NCBI GenBank assembly: GCA_910578995.1
Contig: CAJTSY010000081.1
Location: 12,191-18,341 of the forward strand
DNA length: 6,151 nucleotides
From: an uncultured Acetatifactor sp.
GTDB lineage: Bacteria > Bacillota > Clostridia > Lachnospirales > Lachnospiraceae
Reading direction: 5' to 3'
Below, piece after piece: positions 1 through 4,875 of the stretch. Each line of letters opens with the position of its first letter. The first letter of the stretch is position 1. Under the pieces are notes generated by a model. The model had not been told where the DNA came from and did not search any database. It saw nothing but the letters and a program-made list of their open reading frames with translations. Position numbers and translations under genes: made by a program.

Positions 1-1
1 G

Positions 2-58
2 GGGATGGCGGAGGAGATGGTGGCGCGGAGCGTGAGGGGGGAAACGAGAGGCGGATGA
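2..58 (+). CDS. Possible 3' tail of an upstream gene (partial)
   Basis: The first bases are open in two plus-strand frames. The frame starting at base 2 reads GMAEEMVARSVRGETRGG and stops with TGA at 56-58. Its codons end mostly in G or C, as in the real genes here. The frame starting at base 1 stays open to a TAA at 85-87 and is a weaker, Gly-rich reading that ends MKMINLMEAQ. A probable terminator follows at 104-139, which fits a transcript ending here. Too little is present to identify a family, and a non-coding start of the window cannot be excluded. Confidence 0.25.
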   Translation, partial: GMAEEMVARSVRGETRGG

Positions 59-103
59 AGATGATTAACTTGATGGAGGCTCAATAATTAAAGTAAAAAT
101 CAT

Positions 104-139
104 GAGGAGGTTGCTTTCTGCGGCGGCCTCTTTCTCTTT
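104..139 (+). terminator. Probable Rho-independent terminator of the upstream transcript
   Basis: An imperfect hairpin pairs GAGG (104-107) with CCTC (127-130) and, past a 2-nt internal loop, GTTGC (110-114) with GCGGC (120-124) using two G-T pairs. The loop is 5 nt. A pyrimidine-rich tract, TTTCTCTTTA, follows at once. It separates whatever lies upstream from the GntR operon promoter. Confidence 0.5.
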
Positions 140-169
140 ATAAAAAAGTCTTCATACAAAAATTCTGAA

Positions 170-220
170 TAAACAGTATATAACACTTGACAACAGTTTG
201 ACGCTGTTATATACTGTTTA
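170..220. promoter_or_regulatory. Promoter of the GntR/ABC operon framed by a perfect 16-bp inverted repeat (putative GntR operator)
   Basis: TTGACA (187-192) and TATACT (210-215) are separated by 17 bp, an excellent vegetative promoter. It is bracketed by a perfect inverted repeat: TAAACAGTATATAACA (170-185) and its exact reverse complement at 205-220, with a 19-bp spacer. The left arm lies just upstream of -35. The right arm covers the -10 and reaches almost to the expected start point near 222. Each arm contains its own GT...AC near-palindrome (GTATATAAC or GTTATATAC), the general form of GntR half-site pairs, so each arm may bind one dimer. A nested AACAG (192-196)/CTGTT (204-208) pair lies in the spacer. 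Autorepression by the GntR product encoded just downstream is the natural inference. Confidence 0.75.
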
Positions 221-222
221 CA

Positions 223-228
223 AGGAGG
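223..228 (+). promoter_or_regulatory. Ribosome binding site of the GntR gene in a very short leader
   Basis: AGGAGG lies 8 nt before the ATG at 237. The predicted transcription start is about 222, seven bases after the -10, so the mRNA leader would be only about 15 nt and the SD would sit almost at the 5' end. Confidence 0.6.
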
Positions 229-236
229 AAAGATAA

Positions 237-608
237 ATGCGCATTATTATAAACAATTCTTCCATGATCCCCATCTATGAACAGCTGGCAGACCAGATCA
301 AAACCCTGATCCGCAGAGGGGAGCTGAAAGCAAACGACAACCTGCCCTCCGTCCGCGCCCTGTCCAAGGAGCTGAAGATCAGTGCACTGACCGTGAAGAA
401 AGCCTACGACAGCCTGGAGGCGGAAGGCTTCACCGCCACTGTCCACGGGAAGGGGACCTATGTGGCGGCGGTGAACCTCCAGCTCTTCCTGGAGGAACAG
501 AAGAAGGAACTGGAGGCGGATCTGGAAAGGGCCGTTCAGAAGGGCAGAAGCTACGGGATAAGCGACGAGGACATCCGGAGTCTGTTCGAGCTTATTTTGG
601 AGGGCTGA
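237..608 (+). CDS. GntR-family transcriptional regulator, YtrA-type
   Basis: This 123-residue protein is a DNA-binding repressor expected to control its own operon. Residues 10-76 form the GntR winged helix-turn-helix: IPIYEQLADQI opens the domain, LPSVRALSKELKISALTVKKAY (about 36-57) spans the helix-turn-helix, and HGKGTYV (70-76) is the wing end typical of the family. Only about 45 residues follow (83-122), predicted as two short helices, instead of the large effector domain of FadR or HutC types. That short tail is the mark of the YtrA subfamily, which usually sits first in operons for ABC exporters. The start is fixed by the AGGAGG upstream. The next gene is an ABC ATPase after a 156-bp gap, which is longer than usual for such operons. 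The family call is secure; the inducing signal is unknown. Confidence 0.92.
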   Translation: MRIIINNSSMIPIYEQLADQIKTLIRRGELKANDNLPSVRALSKELKISALTVKKAYDSLEAEGFTATVHGKGTYVAAVNLQLFLEEQKKELEADLERAVQKGRSYGISDEDIRSLFELILEG

Positions 609-764
609 TCCGTGAGTTTCTTGAATTTACGATAAAAAGTATCTGCCATTTGAGCTTCTGCAATGTGGAATAGAAGCGGCAGGATCTTGAATCCCTAAGG
701 AACGGAAATATTTTCCTGCGAGAGGAGACATAAGTGCCCGTCTTGGCGGGCGGGAGGTATAGAT
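609..764. other. Untranslated gap inside the GntR/ABC operon with a hairpin at the ATPase RBS
   Basis: No reading frame of note lies here. GTGCCCG.. carries GCCCG (736-740) and CGGGC (747-751) with a 6-nt loop, ending directly against the GGGAGG SD (752-757) of the ATPase gene. The C-run could alternatively pair with the SD itself. A weak GGAAA/TTTCC stem (704-716) lies farther upstream. No convincing terminator or second promoter was found, so cotranscription with the GntR gene is likely. The hairpin may set the translation level of the ATPase. Confidence 0.4.
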
Positions 765-1616
765 ATGTTAAAAATTGAGCATTTGATAAAAAGATACGGC
801 ACATTTTCCCTGGACTGCTCCCTGGAAATCAAACCGGGCTGTGTCACCGGGTTCATCGGGCAGAACGGGGCGGGCAAGAGTACCACCTTCAAGGCAGCGT
901 TGGGCCTGATCAAGCCGGACAGCGGCACCATCCGCATCCTGGGCAAAGACATAGGAGACTTCGGAACCAGGGACAGGGAGGAACTGGGCGTAGTGCTGTC
1001 GGATTCCGGTTTCAGCGGGTACCTGACCATCAGGGACATTATTCCGGTGCTTAACGGGCTCTACGGGAAGTTTGATAAAGCTTTTTTTCAGGAGCAGATT
1101 CAGAAATCCGGCCTGCCAGACAATAAGAAGATCAAGGAGTTTTCCACCGGCATGAAGGCGAAGCTGAAGGTTATCACAGCCATTTCCCATCGGGCGAAGC
1201 TGCTGATCCTGGACGAACCAACGGCAGGACTGGACGTGGTGGCCAGGGATGAGCTTCTGGAGCTGCTGCGGGACTATATGGAGCAGGAGGAAGACCGTTC
1301 TATCCTGATCAGCTCCCACATTTCCGGTGACCTGGAAAGCCTCTGCGACGACATTTATATGATACACGAGGGAAAAATCATTCTCCACGAGGACACGGAC
1401 GTGCTGTTGGGCGATTACGCCCTCATCAAGGCGGATGACAGGCAGTACGCTGCCCTGGATAAACAGTACATCCTGCGCAGCAGGAAGGAGAGCTTCGGAT
1501 ATAGCTGCCTTACCAACCAGAGACAGTATTACCTGGAAAACAATCCGGGTCTGACCATAGAAAAAGGAACCATTGACAGCGTGATTACCATGATGATACG
1601 AGGTGCGGCAATATGA
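765..1616 (+). CDS. ABC transporter ATP-binding protein (ABC-2 exporter type)
   Basis: This cytoplasmic ATPase of 283 residues powers the permease encoded next. Visible motifs in order are Walker A GQNGAGKST (32-40), a signature region FSTGMKAKLK (126-135) in place of the common LSGGQ, Walker B LLILDE (146-151) with catalytic Glu151, D-loop AGLD (154-157), and the switch His185 in SSHISGDLE. The Q-loop (around LGVVLSDSGF, 74-83) has Ser79 or Asp80 where Gln is usual. Residues about 215-283 are a C-terminal extension without a recognised motif. The ATG is preceded by GGGAGG at 7 nt. The stop overlaps the permease start as ATGA. This matches ATPases of GntR-controlled ABC-2 exporters such as the YtrB type. 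Substrate is unknown; efflux of a peptide, antibiotic or other envelope stressor is a guess by family. Confidence 0.93.
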   Translation: MLKIEHLIKRYGTFSLDCSLEIKPGCVTGFIGQNGAGKSTTFKAALGLIKPDSGTIRILGKDIGDFGTRDREELGVVLSDSGFSGYLTIRDIIPVLNGLYGKFDKAFFQEQIQKSGLPDNKKIKEFSTGMKAKLKVITAISHRAKLLILDEPTAGLDVVARDELLELLRDYMEQEEDRSILISSHISGDLESLCDDIYMIHEGKIILHEDTDVLLGDYALIKADDRQYAALDKQYILRSRKESFGYSCLTNQRQYYLENNPGLTIEKGTIDSVITMMIRGAAI

Positions 1617-2266
1617 AAGGTTTATTGATCAAAGATATCAAACTGATGAAAAATATGAGGAATTCCATGGCGATGATCCTTGTGATCGCGGTGGGGATGG
1701 GGGCATATATAAAGGACACATCCTTTATCATAACGTATCTGTCGCTCATCGGCGCTACGTTTACATCCAGTACTTTGAGCTATGACGAGTTTGACAATGG
1801 CTACGCATTCCTGTTCTCCCTGCCGGTGAGCCGGAAAGGGTATGTTGCGGAGAAATATATACTGGGACTGCTTCTTTCCGGGGGCGGGTGGCTGATCGGC
1901 TCTGTGATAACAGTCATATCCGGGCTTGCCAGAAACACGATGCCGCTGCCGGAGATTTTCATGACGTCTGTCGTGCTGGTCTCCGTACCTGTATTTCTGT
2001 TGTCCGTGCTCCTCCCCTTCCATTTCAAATTCGGCGGAGAGAAGGGAAGGATTGTGATGATTGCCAGTATGGGGGTATTTTTTGTAATTGTTGTCCTAGG
2101 AGTCAAGCTCATGAATATGCTGCATCTGGATCCGGACGCTGTCATCGATAATATGCCCGTCATGGGAATGGGAGCCACAGCCGCGGTGTCTATTGCAGCC
2201 GCCGCTATGATTTTGCTACTTTCCTTCAGGATCAGCATGGGGATCCTGCAGAAGAAGGAATATTAA
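1613..2266 (+). CDS. ABC-2 type transporter permease
   Basis: This 217-residue membrane protein has about six hydrophobic helices: 18-33, 37-55, 83-103, 116-136, 146-166 and 186-205. The N-terminus MKGLLIKDIKLMK and the motif YDEFDNGYAFLFSLPVSRKG (57-76), lying between helices 2 and 3, are typical of the short ABC-2 permeases that pair with YtrA-type regulators (the ABC2_membrane_5 type family). It would form a dimeric channel with two ATPase copies. The ATG overlaps the ATPase stop by 4 bp (ATGA), so translation is probably coupled, with no separate strong SD. A long hairpin 11 bases after the stop probably ends the operon. Family call is confident; transported substrate is not deducible. 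Confidence 0.88.
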   Translation: MKGLLIKDIKLMKNMRNSMAMILVIAVGMGAYIKDTSFIITYLSLIGATFTSSTLSYDEFDNGYAFLFSLPVSRKGYVAEKYILGLLLSGGGWLIGSVITVISGLARNTMPLPEIFMTSVVLVSVPVFLLSVLLPFHFKFGGEKGRIVMIASMGVFFVIVVLGVKLMNMLHLDPDAVIDNMPVMGMGATAAVSIAAAAMILLLSFRISMGILQKKEY

Positions 2267-2276
2267 AGAAAATGAT

Positions 2277-2338
2277 TCCCCGGAAAGGGTATCCGTGCCA
2301 TAAGGTTATGTGGCGTTGCGGTGTATCTTTTTCGGGGA
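2277..2338. terminator. Long imperfect hairpin, probable two-way terminator
   Basis: CCCCGGAAAGGGTAT (2278-2292) pairs with the segment 2323-2337 through Watson-Crick and G-T pairs. After a one-base bulge, CCGTG (2293-2297) pairs with 2317-2321, and an inner GCCA (2297-2300)/TGGC (2311-2314) stem can cap it instead. On the plus strand the stem is followed by ATTGTTGTTTATTCTT; on the minus strand by AATCATTTTCTTT. It therefore suits termination both of the exporter operon and of the minus-strand antitoxin stub, whose last third runs into it. Confidence 0.6.
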
Positions 2339-2449
2339 TTGTTGTTTATTCTTCCTAGCTTTTGCCGCTGTTTTTTCAGTAACCGCATCCTCAGATAGTA
2401 CCAGATATTTCCCAATATTATTTTTCAATTCCGTTGCTGTAACTGGCAT
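2306..2449 (-). pseudogene. Truncated Phd/YefM-type antitoxin (orphan stub)
   Basis: The minus-strand frame from ATG 2449 encodes 47 residues. The first 20, MPVTATELKNNIGKYLVLSE, match the conserved N-terminal DNA-binding part of Phd/YefM antitoxins, where V-T-A-T-E-x-K-x-N-x-G-K-Y is the hallmark. The following EDAVTEKTAAKAR weakly echoes the usual E-D-x-x-I-T-K-N-G-K-x-V-A, so it has drifted, and the rest (KNKQQSPKKIHRNAT) is unlike the family and is partly encoded by the terminator hairpin. Intact family members are about 70-90 residues with a C-terminal toxin-binding segment, which is absent. A longer reading from 2557 is open but lacks an SD; AGAGGAG 7 nt before 2449 decides the start. 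No RelE/ParE/Doc-type toxin is nearby. It is either a dead remnant or a stand-alone DNA-binding stub. Confidence 0.6.
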
Positions 2450-2456
2450 AAGTTCA

Positions 2457-2502
2457 CTCCTCTCTATGCTCTGATTATACCCGAACTGTATGATTTTAGC
2501 AA
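2457..2502 (-). promoter_or_regulatory. Promoter and SD of the antitoxin stub
   Basis: Read on the minus strand, TTGCTA (2502-2497) is 17 bp from a consensus TATAAT (2479-2474), followed by AGAGGAG (2463-2457) and the ATG at 2449. The expression signals are well kept although the coding part is truncated. Confidence 0.6.
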
Positions 2503-2536
2503 CAGATTTGAATTGTAACGTTTTGTCGTAATCGGA

Positions 2537-2565
2537 TTGTAATTCCATGGAAGACATTATAGAAT
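2537..2565 (+). promoter_or_regulatory. Candidate promoter of the LytTR gene with a palindrome in the spacer
   Basis: TTGTAA (2537-2542) and TAGAAT (2560-2565) are 17 bp apart. The spacer holds a perfect 10-bp palindrome, TTCCATGGAA (2543-2552), a possible operator. It diverges from the antitoxin promoter about 35 bp away. TTGTAA-like repeats (GAATTGTAAC near 2509 and GGATTGTAAT near 2534) lie between them and could be part of a shared control region. The leader would be about 110 nt. It carries a start-less open stretch (2563-2649) ending TAA that I could not assign. Confidence 0.4.
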
Positions 2566-2663
2566 AAAGAAGATGAGCCTATAGAAGTAATTGTGCCATG
2601 CGGTTTTCCATTTTTCTGTGCAGGAGGGGTAGTAGGGAACGGCGGATAAAGGACGGAAAAACA

Positions 2664-2673
2664 AAGGAAGGGG
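2664..2673 (+). promoter_or_regulatory. Ribosome binding site of the LytTR gene
   Basis: AAGGAAGGGG lies 7 nt before the ATG at 2681. It shows that MRIAI, the usual first residues of this family, is the true start even though the receiver domain that should follow is mostly missing. Confidence 0.6.
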
Positions 2674-2680
2674 AACAAAA

Positions 2681-3349
2681 ATGCGGATAGCCATTGTTCC
2701 GGGGCTGGACGGTCTGGAGCTAGCGGGGCGGCTCAGGGAAAGGGATGGAGATGCCGGGATTGTGATCTTATCTAACTATGAAAAATATGCTCTGCCTGCA
2801 TATAAGGTAAGACCCTATGACTATATCATGAAAACCAGGTGCGAGGCAGAACTTCCCGGCGCTCTGGAGGGGATATGGAGGGAGCGGCAGAGGAAGGCCA
2901 GGGAAAATATCTATCTGCTGAAAAATAATGAGATGATGAAAGCAATCCGGCTGGACAGGATCCTGTACCTGGAGAAGGAGAAGAAAAAGAAATATACCGT
3001 GATCCATTGCTCCGGCGGGGAGGATTACAACGAGAAACTGCCGCTGGAGAAAGCTTACGAAAAGCTGCCGAAGGATAGCTTTCTCTATATCAACAGGGGA
3101 CATATCATCAATATGGAGCACATTACCTGCCTGGAAAAGGAGGAGATTACCCTGGCAGACAGCGTATGGCTTCCCCTCAGCAGGTACAGGATGACAGCGG
3201 TGAAGGATGAGCTTGACACTGTTTTCCAAGATTTGATAATGGGCAAATTGTTGAACAGGGAAAATTTGAGCAATTACTTGAAATGGGTGGAAAGTATACC
3301 GAATTGTATAACTTGCAAGCACAATATTATACAGCAAATACATAAATGA
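2681..3349 (+). CDS. LytTR-family response regulator with an internally deleted receiver domain
   Basis: This 222-residue protein keeps a complete C-terminal LytTR DNA-binding domain (about 75-180): IRLDRILYLEKEKKKKYTVI, LPLEKAYEKLP, FLYINRGHIINMEHI and LPLSRYR are all typical. The N-terminus is odd. MRIAI is the normal start of AgrA/VirR-type regulators, but it runs straight into VPGLDGLELAGRL, which normally follows the phosphoacceptor in LDxxMPGLDG. About 45-50 residues, with the acidic pair and the phosphorylated Asp, are gone without breaking the frame. Ser31 and Lys51 of the receiver remain. Phosphorylation control should be lost. Residues after about 184 (DLIMGKLLNRENL...) are an out-of-frame reading of an ABC exporter remnant. 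No partner histidine kinase is present. It may be a decayed gene or a constitutive DNA-binding form. Confidence 0.8.
   Translation: MRIAIVPGLDGLELAGRLRERDGDAGIVILSNYEKYALPAYKVRPYDYIMKTRCEAELPGALEGIWRERQRKARENIYLLKNNEMMKAIRLDRILYLEKEKKKKYTVIHCSGGEDYNEKLPLEKAYEKLPKDSFLYINRGHIINMEHITCLEKEEITLADSVWLPLSRYRMTAVKDELDTVFQDLIMGKLLNRENLSNYLKWVESIPNCITCKHNIIQQIHK
3229..3345 (+). pseudogene. 3' remnant of an ABC exporter ATPase gene, out of frame with the LytTR gene it is fused to
   Basis: In the frame gat at 3235 the sequence reads FDNGQIVEQGKFEQLLEM, then GGKYTELYNLQAQYYTANT and TAA (3343-3345). This is the unmistakable end of an exporter-type (MsbA-like) ABC subunit: the strand after the H-loop with D-x-G-x-I-x-E-x-G-x-x-x-x-L-L, then G-x-Y-x-x-L-Y-x-x-Q. 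All Walker motifs and the membrane domain are absent. The join with the LytTR gene lies near 3225-3235. The LytTR frame reads through this stretch and stops just beyond it at 3349. It marks a deletion or recombination point joining two unrelated genes. Confidence 0.75.
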
Positions 3350-3463
3350 TGGATAAAAGAGTGAAGTTAGTACACTAGTATAACGTGTCAAATAGTTATA
3401 AGAACATTTATAGACAGTGCCGCGTGGCCGATTCCCTGATATCAGGAAGGAGCAATTTTCATA
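3350..3463. other. AT-rich gap before the unknown gene, with a palindrome at its RBS
   Basis: CCTGATATCAGG (3435-3446) is a perfect 12-bp palindrome lying directly against the AAGGAG (3447-3452) of the next reading frame, whose ATG is 11 nt further on. A hairpin or protein site here could affect translation. TATAGA at 3409-3414 is a weak -10 with no good -35. No RNA gene was recognised. Confidence 0.35.
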
Positions 3464-3649
3464 ATGTTAATTAAAAATAAGATATATCAGCCGATTATCC
3501 TCACTATCCCGGAGGATACATCGTTATTTTCCGTTTTAAATCCGGACTTTATTCCCATTGATATGCTGAAAAACTATTTTGATGCTTTGCTTGTAAAGAT
3601 TTTTCCGGACATTTATTTGCGGAATTTGAGGTATCATTCGAAGACATGA
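3464..3649 (+). CDS. Unrecognised protein, N-terminal fragment of a probably frameshifted gene
   Basis: This 61-residue reading frame (MLIKNKIYQPIILTIPEDTS...) has an AAGGAG at 11 nt and AT-rich codons unlike the flanking operon. I do not recognise its family. Its last 14 residues (PDIYLRNLRYHSKT) look like read-through past a lost base: at the TTTTT run 3600-3604, moving into the -1 frame gives ...FDALLVKIF then SGHLFAEFEVSFEDMKN, which continues straight into the next reading frame. The two frames overlap by ATGA, so a pair of translationally coupled genes is the alternative, but the second ATG has no good SD. A frameshifted single gene is favoured. Confidence 0.5.
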   Translation: MLIKNKIYQPIILTIPEDTSLFSVLNPDFIPIDMLKNYFDALLVKIFPDIYLRNLRYHSKT

Positions 3650-4263
3650 AAAATAGCCTTTCCAATTATGATATGGCTAATCCACGGGCATTGGACGGGC
3701 TCCTGGCTTTTCGCATTGATGACAAAGCATCCCGGGAAATAGAGTATTCCAAAGTCTATTCTGAATTTCATAAATTAAGAGCGGGATACGCGTCTGTCAA
3801 TGATGGTTATGGCCTTGGCGCCATTGACTTATATGTGAACAGAGTAATACAGTATCCCTGTGAAGTCAGTCCGATAGACCGTTGGTATGTGATTGCCAAT
3901 TATTTACGCGAATCAGCAAAATTAATGAGAATGAGATATTGTATCCTGGAAAAAGAGTTTCAAGAAAAACAAATCGAAAAATCCTTAAATACTTTTTTGC
4001 TCAAAAAATTGGTTCAAGATACGGATATTCTCTTTTTTACGATATCCAGGTTACAGATGAAAGGAAGCATTGCATCGCCAGAAATAATTGACAAACTGTC
4101 TGCGATGCAATGTCGCTTAAATAGGGATGGATGTCTATTACGGATCTGTCGTCTATTTCAATCTTCCGCAAGGCCGGGATCGCCGGGAGAAACTGGTTGC
4201 CCTTACCATTTTTTGCCTTTCCGTAGAATATTGACATCTACTGCAACGCAGATACCAAAATAA
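3646..4263 (+). CDS. Unrecognised protein, main part of a probably frameshifted gene
   Basis: This 205-residue frame is rich in charged and aromatic residues (e.g. DKASREIEYSKVYSEFHK, PIDRWYVIANYLRESAKLMR), predicted largely helical and soluble, with no signal peptide or membrane helix. I see no catalytic motif that I can name. Coding-like character holds to about residue 160 (codon near 4125). The remainder (LLRICRLFQSSARPGSP...) is probably not native, since it is GC-rich and its last 61 bases are antisense to the end of the XRE gene. The 3' end therefore looks truncated or fused. The frame is open back to 3583, and with one extra T near 3600 it joins the preceding 61-residue frame into a protein of about 250 residues. 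Confidence 0.5.
   Translation: MKNSLSNYDMANPRALDGLLAFRIDDKASREIEYSKVYSEFHKLRAGYASVNDGYGLGAIDLYVNRVIQYPCEVSPIDRWYVIANYLRESAKLMRMRYCILEKEFQEKQIEKSLNTFLLKKLVQDTDILFFTISRLQMKGSIASPEIIDKLSAMQCRLNRDGCLLRICRLFQSSARPGSPGETGCPYHFLPFRRILTSTATQIPK
4068..4112. repeat. Perfect 11-bp inverted repeat
   Basis: CATTGCATCGC (4068-4078) and its exact reverse complement GCGATGCAATG (4102-4112) are 23 bp apart. CAG (4079-4081 region) and CTG (4096-4098) can extend the stem inward with a bulge. No T-run follows on either strand, so a terminator is unlikely. It lies near the 3' limit of the AT-rich segment. Confidence 0.6.
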
Positions 4264-4850
4264 CACAGCCAGCACAGTCCCGCAAGCTTTAAGGAGTTCA
4301 TCCCCTGAAGCTGCGGGAAGGGGGACAAAGTCCACCAGGTTCTGTTCAGGATGCCTCCTGCAAGATTAAAGATGCAGGTGAGCGGCATCAGCAGCAGGAT
4401 CCACACATTGACCGCAAAGAACCACTTTCTGGCAGAAGCCTTATGCTCCCCCGCCTCCCCCAGGATCTGCCCCACGGCATAGACCGCGCACCCCAGGGCA
4501 AAAAAGAGAAACCCCACAGCCACAGCCCCGGGAACCTGCTCCTGGATCCAGATCATAACGGCGGTGACCAGACCCATAAAATTCAGGGCCGTAGCCGCCG
4601 CGGCATAGATCCTGGCATCCTGGGCCCCTTTTTCCCGGGATTCCGTTTTAGGTTCGATACCCTTTAACAGGTAATCCGTGGTCACTTCAAAATATTCGCT
4701 GAGCAGGATCACCTTTTCCAGGTCAGGATTACTCTGCTCGCTTTCCCATTTGGACACGGCCTGCCTGGAGACGCCGATCTGGTCTGCCAGTTCTTCCTGG
4801 GAAATTCCTTTTGCCTTCCTTAAGTGCTGTATTCTGTCTGCAATTGTCAT
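4203..4850 (-). CDS. XRE-family transcriptional regulator with four membrane helices
   Basis: This 215-residue protein pairs an N-terminal XRE (Cro/C1-type) DNA-binding domain (1-63) with a C-terminal membrane part. SQEELADQIGVSRQAVSKWE (17-36) is the helix-turn-helix, and NPDLEKVILLSEYFEVTTDYLL (41-62) completes the five-helix bundle. After a charged linker (66-80), hydrophobic helices lie at about 82-102, 107-130, 143-166 and 187-208. Such membrane-tethered XRE regulators are common in Clostridia. The start at 4850 is chosen because AAAGGAGGTG lies 6 nt upstream; the frame is open to 5078 but that extension crosses the promoter and lacks an SD. It is divergent from the EamA transporter gene, its likeliest target. 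Signal sensed is unknown. No clear terminator follows its stop. Confidence 0.88.
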   Translation of the reverse strand: MTIADRIQHLRKAKGISQEELADQIGVSRQAVSKWESEQSNPDLEKVILLSEYFEVTTDYLLKGIEPKTESREKGAQDARIYAAAATALNFMGLVTAVMIWIQEQVPGAVAVGFLFFALGCAVYAVGQILGEAGEHKASARKWFFAVNVWILLLMPLTCIFNLAGGILNRTWWTLSPFPQLQGMNSLKLAGLCWLCYFGICVAVDVNILRKGKKW

Positions 4851-4875
4851 AACTGACACCTCCTTTGATAGTGCC

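Noticed and set aside
768..1388. Long minus-strand open frame (206 codons) opposite the ABC ATPase gene
   Set aside because: It is antisense to a gene with clear Walker motifs, has low-complexity composition and no SD; a shadow frame.
2563..2649. Start-less plus-strand open stretch before the LytTR gene (..PIEVIVPCGFPFFC..)
   Set aside because: It has no start codon, is only 28 codons long, and resembles no family I know; it could be one more remnant but cannot be supported.
2768..3391. Minus-strand open frame of 207 codons opposite the LytTR gene
   Set aside because: No SD or family motif; the LytTR domain on the plus strand explains the sequence.
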